DNA of 64,000 bases from JAJECS01 sp965262745 (lineage in GTDB: Bacteria > Chloroflexota > UBA11872). Position numbers and translations under genes: made by a program. Shown piece by piece: positions 46,096 to 55,597 of the stretch. How positions within the stretch are numbered: the stretch's first letter is position 1; each line of letters starts with the position of its first letter. Location: NCBI GenBank assembly GCA_965262745.1, contig OZ253558.1:2542001-2606000 (forward strand). Direction: 5' to 3'. Below the pieces are notes generated by a model. That model ran no database searches. It was given only the letters and a program-made list of their open reading frames with translations, and had not been told where the DNA came from.

Positions 46096-46265
46096 GCGCC
46101 GGCGCTAGACCTTAGTGGCGGTCGCCAGGATTGCCGGCCGCCGCCGGGTCATTAGGAACCAGTGCCTCCCGAAACGAGTTCCGAATCTTCTGTTGCAGGC
46201 CGTCCAGCACCGGGGCCGGATCATCTCCGTGATCAATCGTGCGGCGCACACACGTTCGCGCCCGC
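46096..46265 (-). pseudogene. Decayed duplicate of the RNase J gene 3' end
   Basis: Translates to RARTCVRRTIDHGDDPAPVL then DGLQQKIRNS, matching 19 of 30 residues of the RNase J tail encoded at 49021-49185, after which the frame drifts. Identity runs past the stop: GCGCCGGCGCTAGACCT occurs in both copies (46096-46112 and 49012-49028), and GCGCGGCTTGA before it. The 46310-46467 stretch beyond it holds nothing recognisable. Confidence 0.8.
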
Positions 46266-46467
46266 ACGCAGGAGATCCTGTAGCTTCCGGCGCGTCGACA
46301 AACCCTCAAGAGATGATATCCGCCGCACCGACGGATAATCTAGTGGGTTTGCGGAGAATCGCGAGTCCTTGGGGTCTAGTCTGGGACCGCCGTGCTACTG
46401 TCATCCAGCGCACGGATCGCTACTCCGTGCCGAAGCATGGCTGTAGTGCACGGCGAGCTACCCGAAC

Positions 46468-48975
46468 ATGAAGATCGCCAAGGTGAGCGACGATAGCGTC
46501 ATGAACGCGGGGACCATGGGCGACGCCGAGCAATGCCGGCTGCGGATTGGGCCTCGCCGCTGGCCACGTGGCACGGGACGCGCGCGCGGCGCCATGTGGC
46601 TGGTATGCCTGCTGACGCTCGCCGTGGCAGTAGGCGTGAATGCGCCCGGGGTCTACGCGGCCGAACCGGCCGTTCCGATCAATGCCGGCGCCTTCTTCGT
46701 CGCGGACACGGCGAACGAATCCGAGCTTGGGTTTTCGGTCACCGACGATCGGGGCGTGCGCCTCTGGTCGGGCTGGCTGGACCTCGGCGGGGAGCGCACG
46801 CTCGGCGCGCCGGTCTCGCGGCGGTTCGTGCTCGCCGGCTGGGTGCGGCAGGTCTTCGAGCGGGGGCTGCTGCGCTGGGACTCGGCGCGTGGCGCGTCCG
46901 TGGTGAACGTGCTCGACTTCCTCTCCGAGCAGGGGCATGACGACCAATTGCTGGAGGACTTCGGCATCCCCGCGTCCGCCGACTGGTCGGCGGACGCGGG
47001 CGACGGCTGGTCGGGCATCCGGGCCCGGCACCTGGCGCTGCTGGATGGATCGGAGCCGTGGCGGGCGGCGTTGCGGCAGGCCTTTCGCACGGCGGCGGAA
47101 CCGCTGCCCAACAACGACGCGGCGATCGCGCTGCATGGGTTGCCGATGGCAGTGGAGCAGACGGACGCGGGCTACGCGCTACGGGCGCAACGGGCCGCGT
47201 GGATCTACGCGCCAGATACGGATGACGCGCCGCGACGAGTTCCGGTGCTCGATCTGCTGGAGGCGACGGGGCTAATCCCGGCCCACGCCACCGTGCCGCA
47301 TCGGGCCGATGAGCGGCCGCACCTGCAGCCGGCGCGCCCGGTGAGCGCGGTGCATTTCTTTGACTGGTGGAGCCGCAACTACCTGCCGACCGAGTTCTTC
47401 ACCCACGGGTTGTCGTGGGAGCGGGTTGGCCTGACGCGAGAGGAGGTGGGGTCGTCGGCCTACTACGACGTGAACTTCGACTTGATCCGTGACCTGGGCG
47501 TCGATGGCGTCTTCTGGGAATGGTATTTCACGGGAAAGAGCCTCGATCCCACCTCCGAGGTGCTGGACTCGCTGCGGCGGCATGACCTGAAGATCGGGCT
47601 GTTCTACGACTGGGAGGTGCTACACAGCGGCGGTCAAGCCGTGCTGAGCGACCGCGCGTACATCACGGCCGACGAGGCCGGCGTCAGCAAGATCGCGGAC
47701 GAGGTGATCGCGTTCTACCAAGAGATCCCAGAGGACCTGTGGCTCTACGACGCGCACGGCCGGCTCCCCGTCATCGTCTACGCCTACGGCTTTCCGGAAG
47801 TGCTTGATGACACGGAAGCGTGGACCTGGTTCTTCACCGAGCTTGCGGGACGGGTCGAGACGGCGCTGGAGGTCGACGTGATCTTCGATTGGTCGGCCTG
47901 GTCGCGGGTCCAGGCCCTGGCGTTTGAGCGCTGGCCCGACGACTACGCCCCATTCAACTTCGTGGTGGACACGCCGCAGTGGCAATTCGGGCATCACGTG
48001 GTGACCTGGAACTACATCTTCGACAACCGCGGCGTCGCTGCGCGCGACGGGCTGCTGCGAGTGGTCCGGGACGACAACCGCTATCTGCAGGAGACTGCGT
48101 GGCTGGCCGCGCACACCGTGCCGAGCTTGGTCTTCATCTACAGCTGGAACGAGTTCTGGGAGGGTTCGCACCTCTTCCCCGACGACACCTACGAATGGCG
48201 GCGCTACGAGTTGGCCCAGGCGCAACTGGCTGAGCTCGCGGAGACGCGGGCCGACGACCTGCCGCGCGCGCTCATCATCGGGGATGCGGCGGATGCGTAT
48301 CCGCACGGCACGAACGGCCTATTCGAAAGCCAGCGCCTACTGCTGCGTCACCTCTTGCGGCGCTATGTGCCCCAGGCGGACTTCATCACCCCTGCGCAGG
48401 CCACAGCGGACGCATTGGCCGGCTATGACCTGGTGGTGAGCCTGACCACAGACCGCGCCGTCGACCCGCTGCTGGCCGAGTTGGCCGAATCGGTCCAGCT
48501 TGTGTACTGGAATGCCACGGATCTGAGCACGGAGTTGGCGCAGCGCTTCGCGCAGGTGGCGGAAGAGGAGCGGCCCACGGGGCAGGTCCAGCTCCTCGGC
48601 GACGACGGGCAGCCAACCGACGAGACGATCAACGTCAGCCACGACGTTTGGCTGGCAACACCCGCGGCAGGAGCGGACATCGCGCTGGCGTTCGAATTCG
48701 AGGACCAGTCGTATCCACTGGTGGTGCAGGCCGGCAACGACCACTGGATCAATGTCTACGGGCCTACCGAGGCCGCCATGGTCGCAGCGTTCGAAACGGT
48801 CTATGGCCGGGAGCTCGAACTCGCGATCACCTTTGCGCTCGGCCACCGCACCCAGCGGCTCGAGATCTACCCTGATGGCCGCGTGGTGCAAAACACCTTC
48901 AGCGCCCCCGCCGTGTTCCGCCACGAACCGCTGGCCGTGCCCGATTTCGAGCCGGTCCCGCCGGCGGGTCTCTAG
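46468..48975 (+). CDS. Secreted GH99/WbsX-like hydrolase
   Basis: An 835-residue exported protein. A hydrophobic signal segment (MWLVCLLTLAVAVGVNAPGV) starts at residue 43, so the true start may be the ATG at 46501 or 46591 rather than 46468. Residues 85-140 carry LGGERTLGAPVSRRFVLAGW then VRQVFERGLLRWD, a short version of the platform module seen in two other exported proteins here. The central part (about 290-600) holds FFDWWSRNYLPTEFF, YYDVNFDLIRDLGVDGVFWE and IYSWNEFWEGSHLFPDD, the WNE-x-x-EG pattern of the GH99/WbsX family that cleaves or modifies mannans and surface glycans. It is inserted between rnj and ftsK, opposite to both, and flanked by two copies of the rnj tail. Glycan hydrolysis is inferred. 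Confidence 0.68.
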   Translation: MKIAKVSDDSVMNAGTMGDAEQCRLRIGPRRWPRGTGRARGAMWLVCLLTLAVAVGVNAPGVYAAEPAVPINAGAFFVADTANESELGFSVTDDRGVRLWSGWLDLGGERTLGAPVSRRFVLAGWVRQVFERGLLRWDSARGASVVNVLDFLSEQGHDDQLLEDFGIPASADWSADAGDGWSGIRARHLALLDGSEPWRAALRQAFRTAAEPLPNNDAAIALHGLPMAVEQTDAGYALRAQRAAWIYAPDTDDAPRRVPVLDLLEATGLIPAHATVPHRADERPHLQPARPVSAVHFFDWWSRNYLPTEFFTHGLSWERVGLTREEVGSSAYYDVNFDLIRDLGVDGVFWEWYFTGKSLDPTSEVLDSLRRHDLKIGLFYDWEVLHSGGQAVLSDRAYITADEAGVSKIADEVIAFYQEIPEDLWLYDAHGRLPVIVYAYGFPEVLDDTEAWTWFFTELAGRVETALEVDVIFDWSAWSRVQALAFERWPDDYAPFNFVVDTPQWQFGHHVVTWNYIFDNRGVAARDGLLRVVRDDNRYLQETAWLAAHTVPSLVFIYSWNEFWEGSHLFPDDTYEWRRYELAQAQLAELAETRADDLPRALIIGDAADAYPHGTNGLFESQRLLLRHLLRRYVPQADFITPAQATADALAGYDLVVSLTTDRAVDPLLAELAESVQLVYWNATDLSTELAQRFAQVAEEERPTGQVQLLGDDGQPTDETINVSHDVWLATPAAGADIALAFEFEDQSYPLVVQAGNDHWINVYGPTEAAMVAAFETVYGRELELAITFALGHRTQRLEIYPDGRVVQNTFSAPAVFRHEPLAVPDFEPVPPAGL

Positions 48976-49020
48976 GGGACTCGCTTGCCGACACGCCGCG
49001 CGGCTTGATCTGCGCCGGCG

Positions 49021-50691
49021 CTAGACCTCGGTCACGATCGGCAGGATCACCGGTCGCCGCCGGGTTTTCTGGAACAGGTGCCGGCTGAGCGCGTTGCGAA
49101 TCTTGTTCTGCAGGTAGTCCACCCCCGGGTCCGGGTGATCGCCGCGGTCGATCGTCTGGCGGACCTGCTCGCGCGCCCGTTCCAGCAGGTCCTCGGACTC
49201 CGGCGCGTAGACGAATCCGCGCGAGATGATGTCGGGCGTACCGACGGACTTTCCCGTGTGGTGGTCCACCGCCGCCACGACCACCACGACGCCGTCCTCG
49301 GCCAGGTGCCGCCGGTCGCGCAGCACGGTCTCGCCCACGTCGCCCACGCCCAGGCCGTCCACGAACACCATGCCGGCCTCCACGTAGTCGGTGATCGCGG
49401 CCCGGTCGCGCGTCACGTCGATCACCGCGCCGTTCTCCGCCATCAGAATGTTGTCCCGCGGCACCCCAACGCCTTCCGCCAGACGCCGGTGCTCCACCAA
49501 GTGCCGGAACTCGCCATGCACCGGCATGAAGAAGCGCGGCCGCAGCGTCGTCAGCACCAGCTTGAGCTCCTCCTGGCTGGCGTGGCCGGAGACGTGCACC
49601 GGGCGCAGTTGCTCGTAGATCACGGTCGCGCCTTGATGCGCCAGCCGGTCGATCGTGTGGTTGACCTGGGCTTCGTTGCCGGGAATGGCGGCGGCCGAGA
49701 CGATGATCGTGTCGTCGGGCGCGATCTCGATGTTCCGGTGGTCGTGGTTGGCCATGCGCACCAGGGCCGAGCGCGGCTCGCCCTGCGAGCCGGTGCAGAC
49801 GATGGCGATCTCCTCGGCGGGGTATCGATCCAGGTCCTCCGCGGCCACCACCAGGCCCTCGGGCACGCGCACGTAGCCCAACTCGGCGGCCACCCGATGC
49901 ACGCGCTCCATCGATCGTCCGATCAGCGCCACCTTGCGTCCGTAGGCCTGCGCGGCGTCGAATATCTGTTGCGCGCGCGAGACCAGCGATGAGAACGTCG
50001 CCACGATGATCCGGCCCGGGGCCTCCGCGAATATCTGGTCGAAGGTCTCGGCGACCACCCGCTCCGAAGGCGTGTAGCCGGGACGGTCCGCGTAGGTGCT
50101 GTCGGCCATCAGCAGCAGCACCCCATCGCGCCCGAGCCGGCCAAGGGTCTGAATGTCGGGCGGCCGGCCGTCCACCGGGGTGTAGTCGAGCTTGAAATCG
50201 CCCGTGTGGACGATCGTGCCGATTGGCGTATGCACCGCGATTCCGGTGGCGTCGGGAATGCTGTGGCACACGTGGAAGAACTCGCAGCGGAACGGACCGA
50301 CCTCGACGACGTCGCCCGCCTCGACCGCGTGGAACTTCTGGCCGTCGGCCAGCCTGGCCTCGTCGAGCTTGACCTGCACCAGGCCCAGGGTGAGCGGCGT
50401 GCCGTAGAGCGGCAGCGGAAAGTCCCGCAGCGCATAGGGCAGTGCCCCGATGTGATCCTCGTGGCCGTGGGTCAGCAGGATGGCGCGCAGCTTGGGCTGA
50501 ATCTCGCGCAGATAGGCGAAGTCGGGAAGGATCAGGTCAACGCCCAGGTGCTCGGCCCCGGGAAACGTCAGCCCGCAGTCGATGATGACGGCGTCGTCGC
50601 CGAACTCGATGACGGTGCAGTTTTTGCCAATTTCCCCCACGCCGCCGATGGGCACGACGCGAACGGTGTCGGGGCCGAGATCGTGAGCCAA
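49021..50691 (-). CDS. rnj: Ribonuclease J (beta-CASP exo/endoribonuclease)
   Basis: Metallo-beta-lactamase RNase with 5'-3' exo- and endonuclease activity in mRNA decay and rRNA maturation. The protein has 556 residues. VVPIGGVGEIGKNCTVIEFG leads to the zinc motif THGHEDH (H75, H77, D79, H80), then HSIPDATGIAVHTPIGTIVH, HTGDFKLDYTPVDG, the beta-CASP block, and the C-terminal QTIDRGDHPDPGVDYLQNKI with the dimerisation domain. I chose a TTG start at 50691 because GGAGG lies 4 bp upstream and the protein then begins as homologues do; longer in-frame starts run into the upstream gene. It lies downstream of dapA and udg in the same direction. Its 3' tail is duplicated at 46096-46265. Confidence 0.93.
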   Translation of the reverse strand: MAHDLGPDTVRVVPIGGVGEIGKNCTVIEFGDDAVIIDCGLTFPGAEHLGVDLILPDFAYLREIQPKLRAILLTHGHEDHIGALPYALRDFPLPLYGTPLTLGLVQVKLDEARLADGQKFHAVEAGDVVEVGPFRCEFFHVCHSIPDATGIAVHTPIGTIVHTGDFKLDYTPVDGRPPDIQTLGRLGRDGVLLLMADSTYADRPGYTPSERVVAETFDQIFAEAPGRIIVATFSSLVSRAQQIFDAAQAYGRKVALIGRSMERVHRVAAELGYVRVPEGLVVAAEDLDRYPAEEIAIVCTGSQGEPRSALVRMANHDHRNIEIAPDDTIIVSAAAIPGNEAQVNHTIDRLAHQGATVIYEQLRPVHVSGHASQEELKLVLTTLRPRFFMPVHGEFRHLVEHRRLAEGVGVPRDNILMAENGAVIDVTRDRAAITDYVEAGMVFVDGLGVGDVGETVLRDRRHLAEDGVVVVVAAVDHHTGKSVGTPDIISRGFVYAPESEDLLERAREQVRQTIDRGDHPDPGVDYLQNKIRNALSRHLFQKTRRRPVILPIVTEV

Positions 50692-50761
50692 GGTGCCTCC
50701 TATGTTCCCGGCGCCGGTCGCCGGGCTTGCCTGCGCACTCCGCTCATCGAGTCCGCGCGTC

Positions 50762-51382
50762 TCATCCGAACATCGAAAGCTGTTGCTCCTGCGGCTCGGC
50801 GGGCGGGGCGGCGGCAGGTTCTGCGAGAAGTTTCCGGATAAGCGCGAAATCGCTGCGCAGAATGTCGCGGAGTCGGAGTTGCCGCAGTGCCGCCGCCGGG
50901 TGATAGACGGGGAGAAACGTGCGTCCGTCGCGGCGTCGCGGCACGCCGCGCGCCTTCGAGATCTGGGCATCGGGAAAGTGCGCCTGCAGCGCATGCCGCC
51001 CCAGCAGCACAATGACCTTGGGGTCGACGAGCTCGACTTGCTGGTCGAGGTATGGGCGGCACGCGTCTGCCTCGTCCGCCGCCGGGTCGCGGTTGTCGGG
51101 GGGCCGGCATTTGAGCACGTTGGCGATGAACACCTCGCGCCGCCGCAGGCCGATGCTCTCGATCAGCTCGTCCAGCAGCTGCCCGGCGGCGCCCACGAAG
51201 GGCCGCCCTTGCTGATCTTCGTGATAGCCGGGGCCCTCGCCGATAAACATCACCGCGGCGTCGGCCGCGCCCTCGCCGGGGACGGCATTCGTGCGACCTT
51301 GCGCCAACCGGCAGCGCGTGCAGACCTTGACCGCCTCGGCGAGCTCAGCCAGACCGCTGAAGGAAGGGAGGGCCTCCGCCAC
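50762..51382 (-). CDS. Family 4 uracil-DNA glycosylase (Fe-S)
   Basis: Removes uracil from DNA in base-excision repair. The protein has 206 residues, a standard length. The four cluster cysteines are C21 and C24 (VCTRCRLA) and C92 and C108 (VLKCRPPDNRDP...DACRPY). The uracil-binding block GEGPGYHEDQQGRPFVG is at 48-64 and the C-terminal HPAAALRQ matches the family H-P-A-A. The GTG at 51382 abuts the dapA stop (51383), so it is co-transcribed between dapA and rnj. Confidence 0.9.
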   Translation of the reverse strand: MAEALPSFSGLAELAEAVKVCTRCRLAQGRTNAVPGEGAADAAVMFIGEGPGYHEDQQGRPFVGAAGQLLDELIESIGLRRREVFIANVLKCRPPDNRDPAADEADACRPYLDQQVELVDPKVIVLLGRHALQAHFPDAQISKARGVPRRRDGRTFLPVYHPAAALRQLRLRDILRSDFALIRKLLAEPAAAPPAEPQEQQLSMFG

Positions 51383-52300
51383 CTAGACGGCCACTGGCGT
51401 TCGCGTGAGGTAGGCGTCGAGCTCGTAGGCGTCCATAACCGTGCGCAGCTTGGCCTGCATATCGTCGGGCAGTTCCACTAAGGGGAGCCTTGGGATGCCA
51501 ACGTCGAACCCGGCCAATCCGAGCGCGGCCTTGACGGACACCGGGTTGGGCCAGCCGGCCGGGAACAGGGCTTGCGAGATGGGCAGCAGGTGCAGATGCC
51601 GCGCGCAGGCGCCGGCAAGGTCGCCGGCGACGAACGCGTCGATCATCGAGCGGATTTCGCCGCTCACCACGTGGCTGGCCACGCTCACCACGCCCACGCC
51701 GCCCAGCGCCAGGACGAGGTACGTGTCCGCGTCATTGCCGCTGTAGATCGCGAAGTCGTGCGGCGTCGTGCGCCTGATCTCGGCGATCTGCTCGAAGTCC
51801 GCGCTGGCTTCCTTGATGCCGATGATGTTGTTGATCGCGCTGAGCTGCGCCACCGTGTCCGCCGCCAGATTGCAGGAAGTGCGGCCGGGAACGTTGTAGA
51901 GGATGTTGGGCAGTGGCGTCGCCGCGGCGATGGTCTCGAAGTGGCGGAACAGTCCCGGCTGGGGCGGCTTGTTGTAATAGGGCGTCACTTGCAGCAGGCC
52001 GTCCACGCCCACGTCCGCCGCCGCGCGCGACAGGTGGACGCTCTCGCTGGTGTTGTAGCCGCCCGTGCCCGCGATCACGCGCGCCCGTCCGTCGGCGGCG
52101 CGTAGGGCCTCTCGGTAGAGCGCCATGCGCTCGGTCTCGGTCAGCACCGGCGACTCGCCGGTGGTGCCGGTCACCACGACTCCATCGTTGCCGGCGTCGA
52201 TCAAGCCGTCGACCATGCGGCCGAACGTGTCGTAGTCGACCGACCCGTCGTCGTGAAACGGCGTGACCACCGCGGTGATGAGCCGACCAAAGGTCAGCAT
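51383..52300 (-). CDS. dapA: 4-hydroxy-tetrahydrodipicolinate synthase
   Basis: Condenses pyruvate with aspartate semialdehyde, the committing step to diaminopimelate and lysine. The protein has 305 residues. VTGTTGESPVLTETE at 43-57, YYNKPPQPGL near 108, Y135 and R140 in ILYNVPGRT, and the Schiff-base K163 in IGIKEASAD are all in place, unlike the two orphan family members at 41759-43676. The ATG gives the usual start MLTFGRLITAVVTPF. It follows dapB and asd in the operon but is now separated from them by an IS of about 1.2 kb, so it needs its own promoter or read-through. Confidence 0.93.
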   Translation of the reverse strand: MLTFGRLITAVVTPFHDDGSVDYDTFGRMVDGLIDAGNDGVVVTGTTGESPVLTETERMALYREALRAADGRARVIAGTGGYNTSESVHLSRAAADVGVDGLLQVTPYYNKPPQPGLFRHFETIAAATPLPNILYNVPGRTSCNLAADTVAQLSAINNIIGIKEASADFEQIAEIRRTTPHDFAIYSGNDADTYLVLALGGVGVVSVASHVVSGEIRSMIDAFVAGDLAGACARHLHLLPISQALFPAGWPNPVSVKAALGLAGFDVGIPRLPLVELPDDMQAKLRTVMDAYELDAYLTRTPVAV

Positions 52301-52440
52301 GTCACTTCCTCCTGCGAGGCTGTATCACGCCTGCTGCGCTGCAAGGTCAACACTCACACGGCCTCGCCTGGAATTGTACCCGCGGCTCTGGCGGCGGCCT
52401 GCGGCTGAAGAGCAGGACGCTTTGGCCCGTCATTCCCGCG

Positions 52441-53639
52441 TTCGGAGACCTTTGCGTAATTCCAGGGCCGGGGCGGAAAATCGGGCGTTGCCGTCCTGAC
52501 GATTGGGGAGTGGTCGAATGCACCGCGATATGGGCCAGCCGTCGCTGGCGGAAGTGTTGGTGTCGGAGACCCTCGGCCAGAACCAGCGGCTGGAGCGAAT
52601 CGCCGCCGCGGTGGACTGGGACCGGCTCGGTCAAGTGGTGGCCGGCGTGCACGCGGCACCGCGCGGGCGGCCCAGTTATCCGCCGCTGTTGATGGTCAAG
52701 GTGCTGCTGCTCCAGCAGTGGTACACGCTCTCGGATCCCCAGTTGGAAGAGGCGCTCGGCGACCGGCTCTCCTTCCGGCGCTTTGTGGGACTGGGGCTGC
52801 AAGACGACACGCCCGACCACTCGACCATCAGCCGCTTTCGGGCCGCCTTGGAGGTCCAAGAGCTCAGCGCGCCGTTGTTCACGGAGGTGGCGGCCCAACT
52901 GGACGCGCAGGGCTTGGTGCTGAAGCAGGGCACGCTGTTGGACGCCACGCTGGTGGCGGCCCAGGTGCGCCGCCCGCCGCTGGCGGCGGGGCGCGGCGCG
53001 CGGAGTGCCACCGACCCGGAGGCGGCCTGGACGCAGACGGGGCGGGGCGGCCGGTCGCACTTCGGCTACAAGGTGCATCTGGGGGTGGATGCCGACACGG
53101 GGGTGGTGCGGCGGGCGGCGTTGACCCCCGCCAACGTCTACGAGAGCGAGGTGGCCGACGCGTTGGTGAGCGGGGACGAGCAGGCGATCTATGGCGACCG
53201 GGCGTATGAATCCAACCGCCGGCGCCAGTGGCTGCGGGCCCAGGGGATCAACGACCGGATCATGCACCGCTCCCACAAGCATCAGCGGGCCCTCCCCTAC
53301 TGGCAGCAGCGGCGCAACGCCCTCATCGCGCCCCGCCGGGCGTTGGTGGAGAAGGTCTTCGGCACGCTCAAGCGCAGCTATGGCTACCAGCGGGTCCGCT
53401 ACCGCGGCCTGGGGCGCAACGCCGTGGAGCTGTGGTTCAAGCTCATGGCCTACAACCTGCGCAAAGCGGACACCTTGGCCTGGGGCGCCGCCTGACCCCG
53501 GGCGCGGTGCGCCTCGGGCTGGCGTGATCTCCGCCCCAGCGCGGCGGCGGAGGCGCGCTGGGGCAACTGCGCCAGCTCCCGCGCCCCGTCGGCAGCCCTC
53601 CCCACGGGCCATCCCCCAATTATTCAAAGGTCTCCGGAA
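52441..53639 (+). mobile_element. IS5-family insertion sequence (second, distinct type)
   Basis: Ends are TTCGGAGACCTTTGCGTAATT (52441-52461, first 20 bases shown shortened as TTCGGAGACCTTTGC) and, inverted, AATTATTCAAAGGTCTCCGG (53618-53637): GGAGACCTTTG is shared exactly. Both flanks carry halves of dispersed repeat E (CATTCCCGCG before; GCGGGAATCTAG after), so the element entered that palindrome and I cannot separate target duplication from repeat symmetry. It carries one intact transposase. It separates dapA from asd and dapB. Confidence 0.8.
52518..53495 (+). CDS. IS5-family DDE transposase (distinct from first)
   Basis: Transposase of 325 residues in its element. The triad is D142 in LLDATLVAA, D227 in IYGDRAYES and E278 in VEKVFGTLKRSYGYQRVRYR. 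The N-terminal half has RPSYPPLLMVKVLLLQQWYT and FRRFVGLGLQDDTPDHSTIS, the IS5-group pattern. The ATG at 52518 is chosen; a TTG 15 bp earlier is possible. It is intact and could be active. It reads opposite to the dap genes around it. Confidence 0.9.
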   Translation: MHRDMGQPSLAEVLVSETLGQNQRLERIAAAVDWDRLGQVVAGVHAAPRGRPSYPPLLMVKVLLLQQWYTLSDPQLEEALGDRLSFRRFVGLGLQDDTPDHSTISRFRAALEVQELSAPLFTEVAAQLDAQGLVLKQGTLLDATLVAAQVRRPPLAAGRGARSATDPEAAWTQTGRGGRSHFGYKVHLGVDADTGVVRRAALTPANVYESEVADALVSGDEQAIYGDRAYESNRRRQWLRAQGINDRIMHRSHKHQRALPYWQQRRNALIAPRRALVEKVFGTLKRSYGYQRVRYRGLGRNAVELWFKLMAYNLRKADTLAWGAA

Positions 53640-53764
53640 GCGGGAATCTAGCCTCAGGTGGCCTGCGCCCGAACTTTGCGGACTGTGCGGCCGCCCGCCG
53701 GCTGAGGTAGCCATCGAGCGCTCCAACCGGCAGAGCCACCCGCCCCACCCCGGCCGCGCCTACG

Positions 53765-54805
53765 TCAAGCGGCGCGAGGGTGCCTCAGCCAGTGATTGGC
53801 AATGGCCGCTTCCGCGATCTGGATCGAGTTGGTCGCGGCCCCCTTGCGCAGGTTGTCGGATACGACCCAAAAGACCAGACCGTTCGGGTGTGACATGTCC
53901 TGGCGGATACGCCCGACCCAAGTGGTGTCGTTGCCTGCCGCAAGCGACGGCATGGGGTATTGATGGGCCGCCAGATCGTCCACGACCCGCACCCCGGGTA
54001 CGTCCTCGAGAATCGCACGCGCCTCGCTGACGTCGAAGGGCCGGCTGAACTCCGCGTGGACGGCCGCGGCGTGGGCCCGGAATACCGGCACCCGCACGCA
54101 GGTGGCCGACACGGCGAGATCGGGCAGGTGCATGATCTTGCGCGTCTCCGCCGAGACTTTCCACTCCTCCTTGGAGTAGCCGTCATCGCGCGGCTCGTCG
54201 ATGGACGGAATCACGTTCGACGCGATCTGATGCGGGAAGACATCCGGGTCGACGGCCGGCGTTTCGCCGCGGGCAAGGGCCGCCGTCTGCTCGCCGAGCT
54301 CTTCCATGGCCCGCCCGCCGGCGCCTGAAACCGATTGATAGGTGTCGGCGATAACGCGCCGCACCGGGTTCAACTCGTGGAGTGGCGCCAGCACCTGCAC
54401 GATCGGCGTGGTGGAGCAGTTGGGAATGGCCACGATGCCTTGGTGCCAGGCGATGTCGTTCGCGTTGACCTCGGGCACCACCAGCGGCACCGAGTCTTCG
54501 TAGCGAAAGGCCGAGCTGTCGTCGATGGCCAGCGCCCCGGCCTGCGCCACGCGCGGGGCCTGGGCGCGGCTCACGTCACCCGACGCCGAGATCAGCACGA
54601 AGTCGAGGCCCTCGAACACCGCGTCGTCGAGCGCCTCGACGGTGAATACGTCGCCGTTGAACTCGATTTTGCGCCCGCGGCTTCGCGGGCTGGCCCACAG
54701 CCGCAGCTCGCGCACCGGAAAGCGGCGCTCCTCCATCACGCGCAAGAACTCGCGCCCCACGGCGCCCGTGGCGCCAATCACTCCTACCGCATATCCCGCC
54801 GACAT
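53765..54805 (-). CDS. asd: Aspartate-semialdehyde dehydrogenase
   Basis: Reduces aspartyl phosphate to aspartate semialdehyde, the branch point for lysine, threonine and methionine. The protein has 346 residues. The nucleotide motif is VIGATGAVGREFLRV at 9-23, the catalytic C130 lies in IPNCSTTPI, and SGAGGRAMEELGEQ and VRVPVFRAHAAAVHAEF follow. The ATG overlaps the dapB stop by one base (ATGA-like TGATG), with AGGGAG just before it. It is the last of the coupled dapB-asd pair, separated from dapA by the IS. Confidence 0.94.
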   Translation of the reverse strand: MSAGYAVGVIGATGAVGREFLRVMEERRFPVRELRLWASPRSRGRKIEFNGDVFTVEALDDAVFEGLDFVLISASGDVSRAQAPRVAQAGALAIDDSSAFRYEDSVPLVVPEVNANDIAWHQGIVAIPNCSTTPIVQVLAPLHELNPVRRVIADTYQSVSGAGGRAMEELGEQTAALARGETPAVDPDVFPHQIASNVIPSIDEPRDDGYSKEEWKVSAETRKIMHLPDLAVSATCVRVPVFRAHAAAVHAEFSRPFDVSEARAILEDVPGVRVVDDLAAHQYPMPSLAAGNDTTWVGRIRQDMSHPNGLVFWVVSDNLRKGAATNSIQIAEAAIANHWLRHPRAA

Positions 54806-55587
54806 CAGATTTCTCCCTTGGAGCTTGTGAGCAAGTGCTCCAGACCGATGACCAGTCCGCGCAGACCGCACACCCGGCGCACGGCCAGCAACACGCCTGG
54901 CATGAATGACTCCCGGCTTGTCGAATCATGGCGGATCGTGAGCGTTTGCCCTTCGCCGCCGAAGATCACTTCCTGGTGCGCCACCAGACCCGGCAGCCGC
55001 ACGCTGTGCACGCGCACCCCGTCGCGCACGCCGCCGCGCACGCCGTCCAGCGTAAAGCTCTCCGTGGCGGCGTCCTGGGCGGGACGCCCGTCGCGGGCGC
55101 GCACCACAAGGTCCGCCGTGCGTGACGCCGTTCCCGAGGGCGCGTCGCGCTTGCGGTCGTGATGCAGCTCGATGATCTCCACGCTGTCCAGATGGGGGGC
55201 CGCCAACTCGGCCATCTGCATCATCAGCACCGCGCCGATGGCGAAGTTCGGGGCAATGAACGCCCCAACGCCCGTGGCGTCCGCGCGCTCGCCGATGGCC
55301 CGGACCTGGTCGTCCGACATCCCAGTCGTGCCGATCACGGGCGACACGCCCGCGTTCAGGGCCTCCAGCGCATGAGTTGCCGCCGCGTCGGCCACCGAAA
55401 AGTCCACCACGACCTGTGGCGCGGTCGCGCCCTGGGCCGCCGCGAACGATGTGAAGAACGGAGCGCTCCCAGGCGACGGGACCCTGTTGATCCTGGCCAC
55501 GAGCTCGAGGTCCGGGGCGCCTTCCACCGCCGCGACGACGGTCTGACCCATCCGGCCGGTGGATCCCAGAACGGCGACTCGGACCAT
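54805..55587 (-). CDS. dapB: 4-hydroxy-tetrahydrodipicolinate reductase
   Basis: Reduces the DapA product toward diaminopimelate. The protein has 260 residues. The Rossmann motif VLGSTGRMGQTVV is at the N-terminus. The catalytic block ELHHDRKRDAPSGTA (H142, H143, K146) and the F-x-x-G-A-V loop (PNFAIGAVLMMQMAE) are present. It lies between pnp (10 bp upstream) and asd (overlap), which couples it to the RNA-decay genes. Confidence 0.94.
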   Translation of the reverse strand: MVRVAVLGSTGRMGQTVVAAVEGAPDLELVARINRVPSPGSAPFFTSFAAAQGATAPQVVVDFSVADAAATHALEALNAGVSPVIGTTGMSDDQVRAIGERADATGVGAFIAPNFAIGAVLMMQMAELAAPHLDSVEIIELHHDRKRDAPSGTASRTADLVVRARDGRPAQDAATESFTLDGVRGGVRDGVRVHSVRLPGLVAHQEVIFGGEGQTLTIRHDSTSRESFMPGVLLAVRRVCGLRGLVIGLEHLLTSSKGEI

Positions 55588-55597
55588 GCCGCCGGTC

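Noticed and set aside
46096..49028. attL/attR of a site-specific integrative element
   Set aside because: No integrase lies between the copies and the repeated tail is long and diverged, so a classical att pair is not supported, though tail duplication is.
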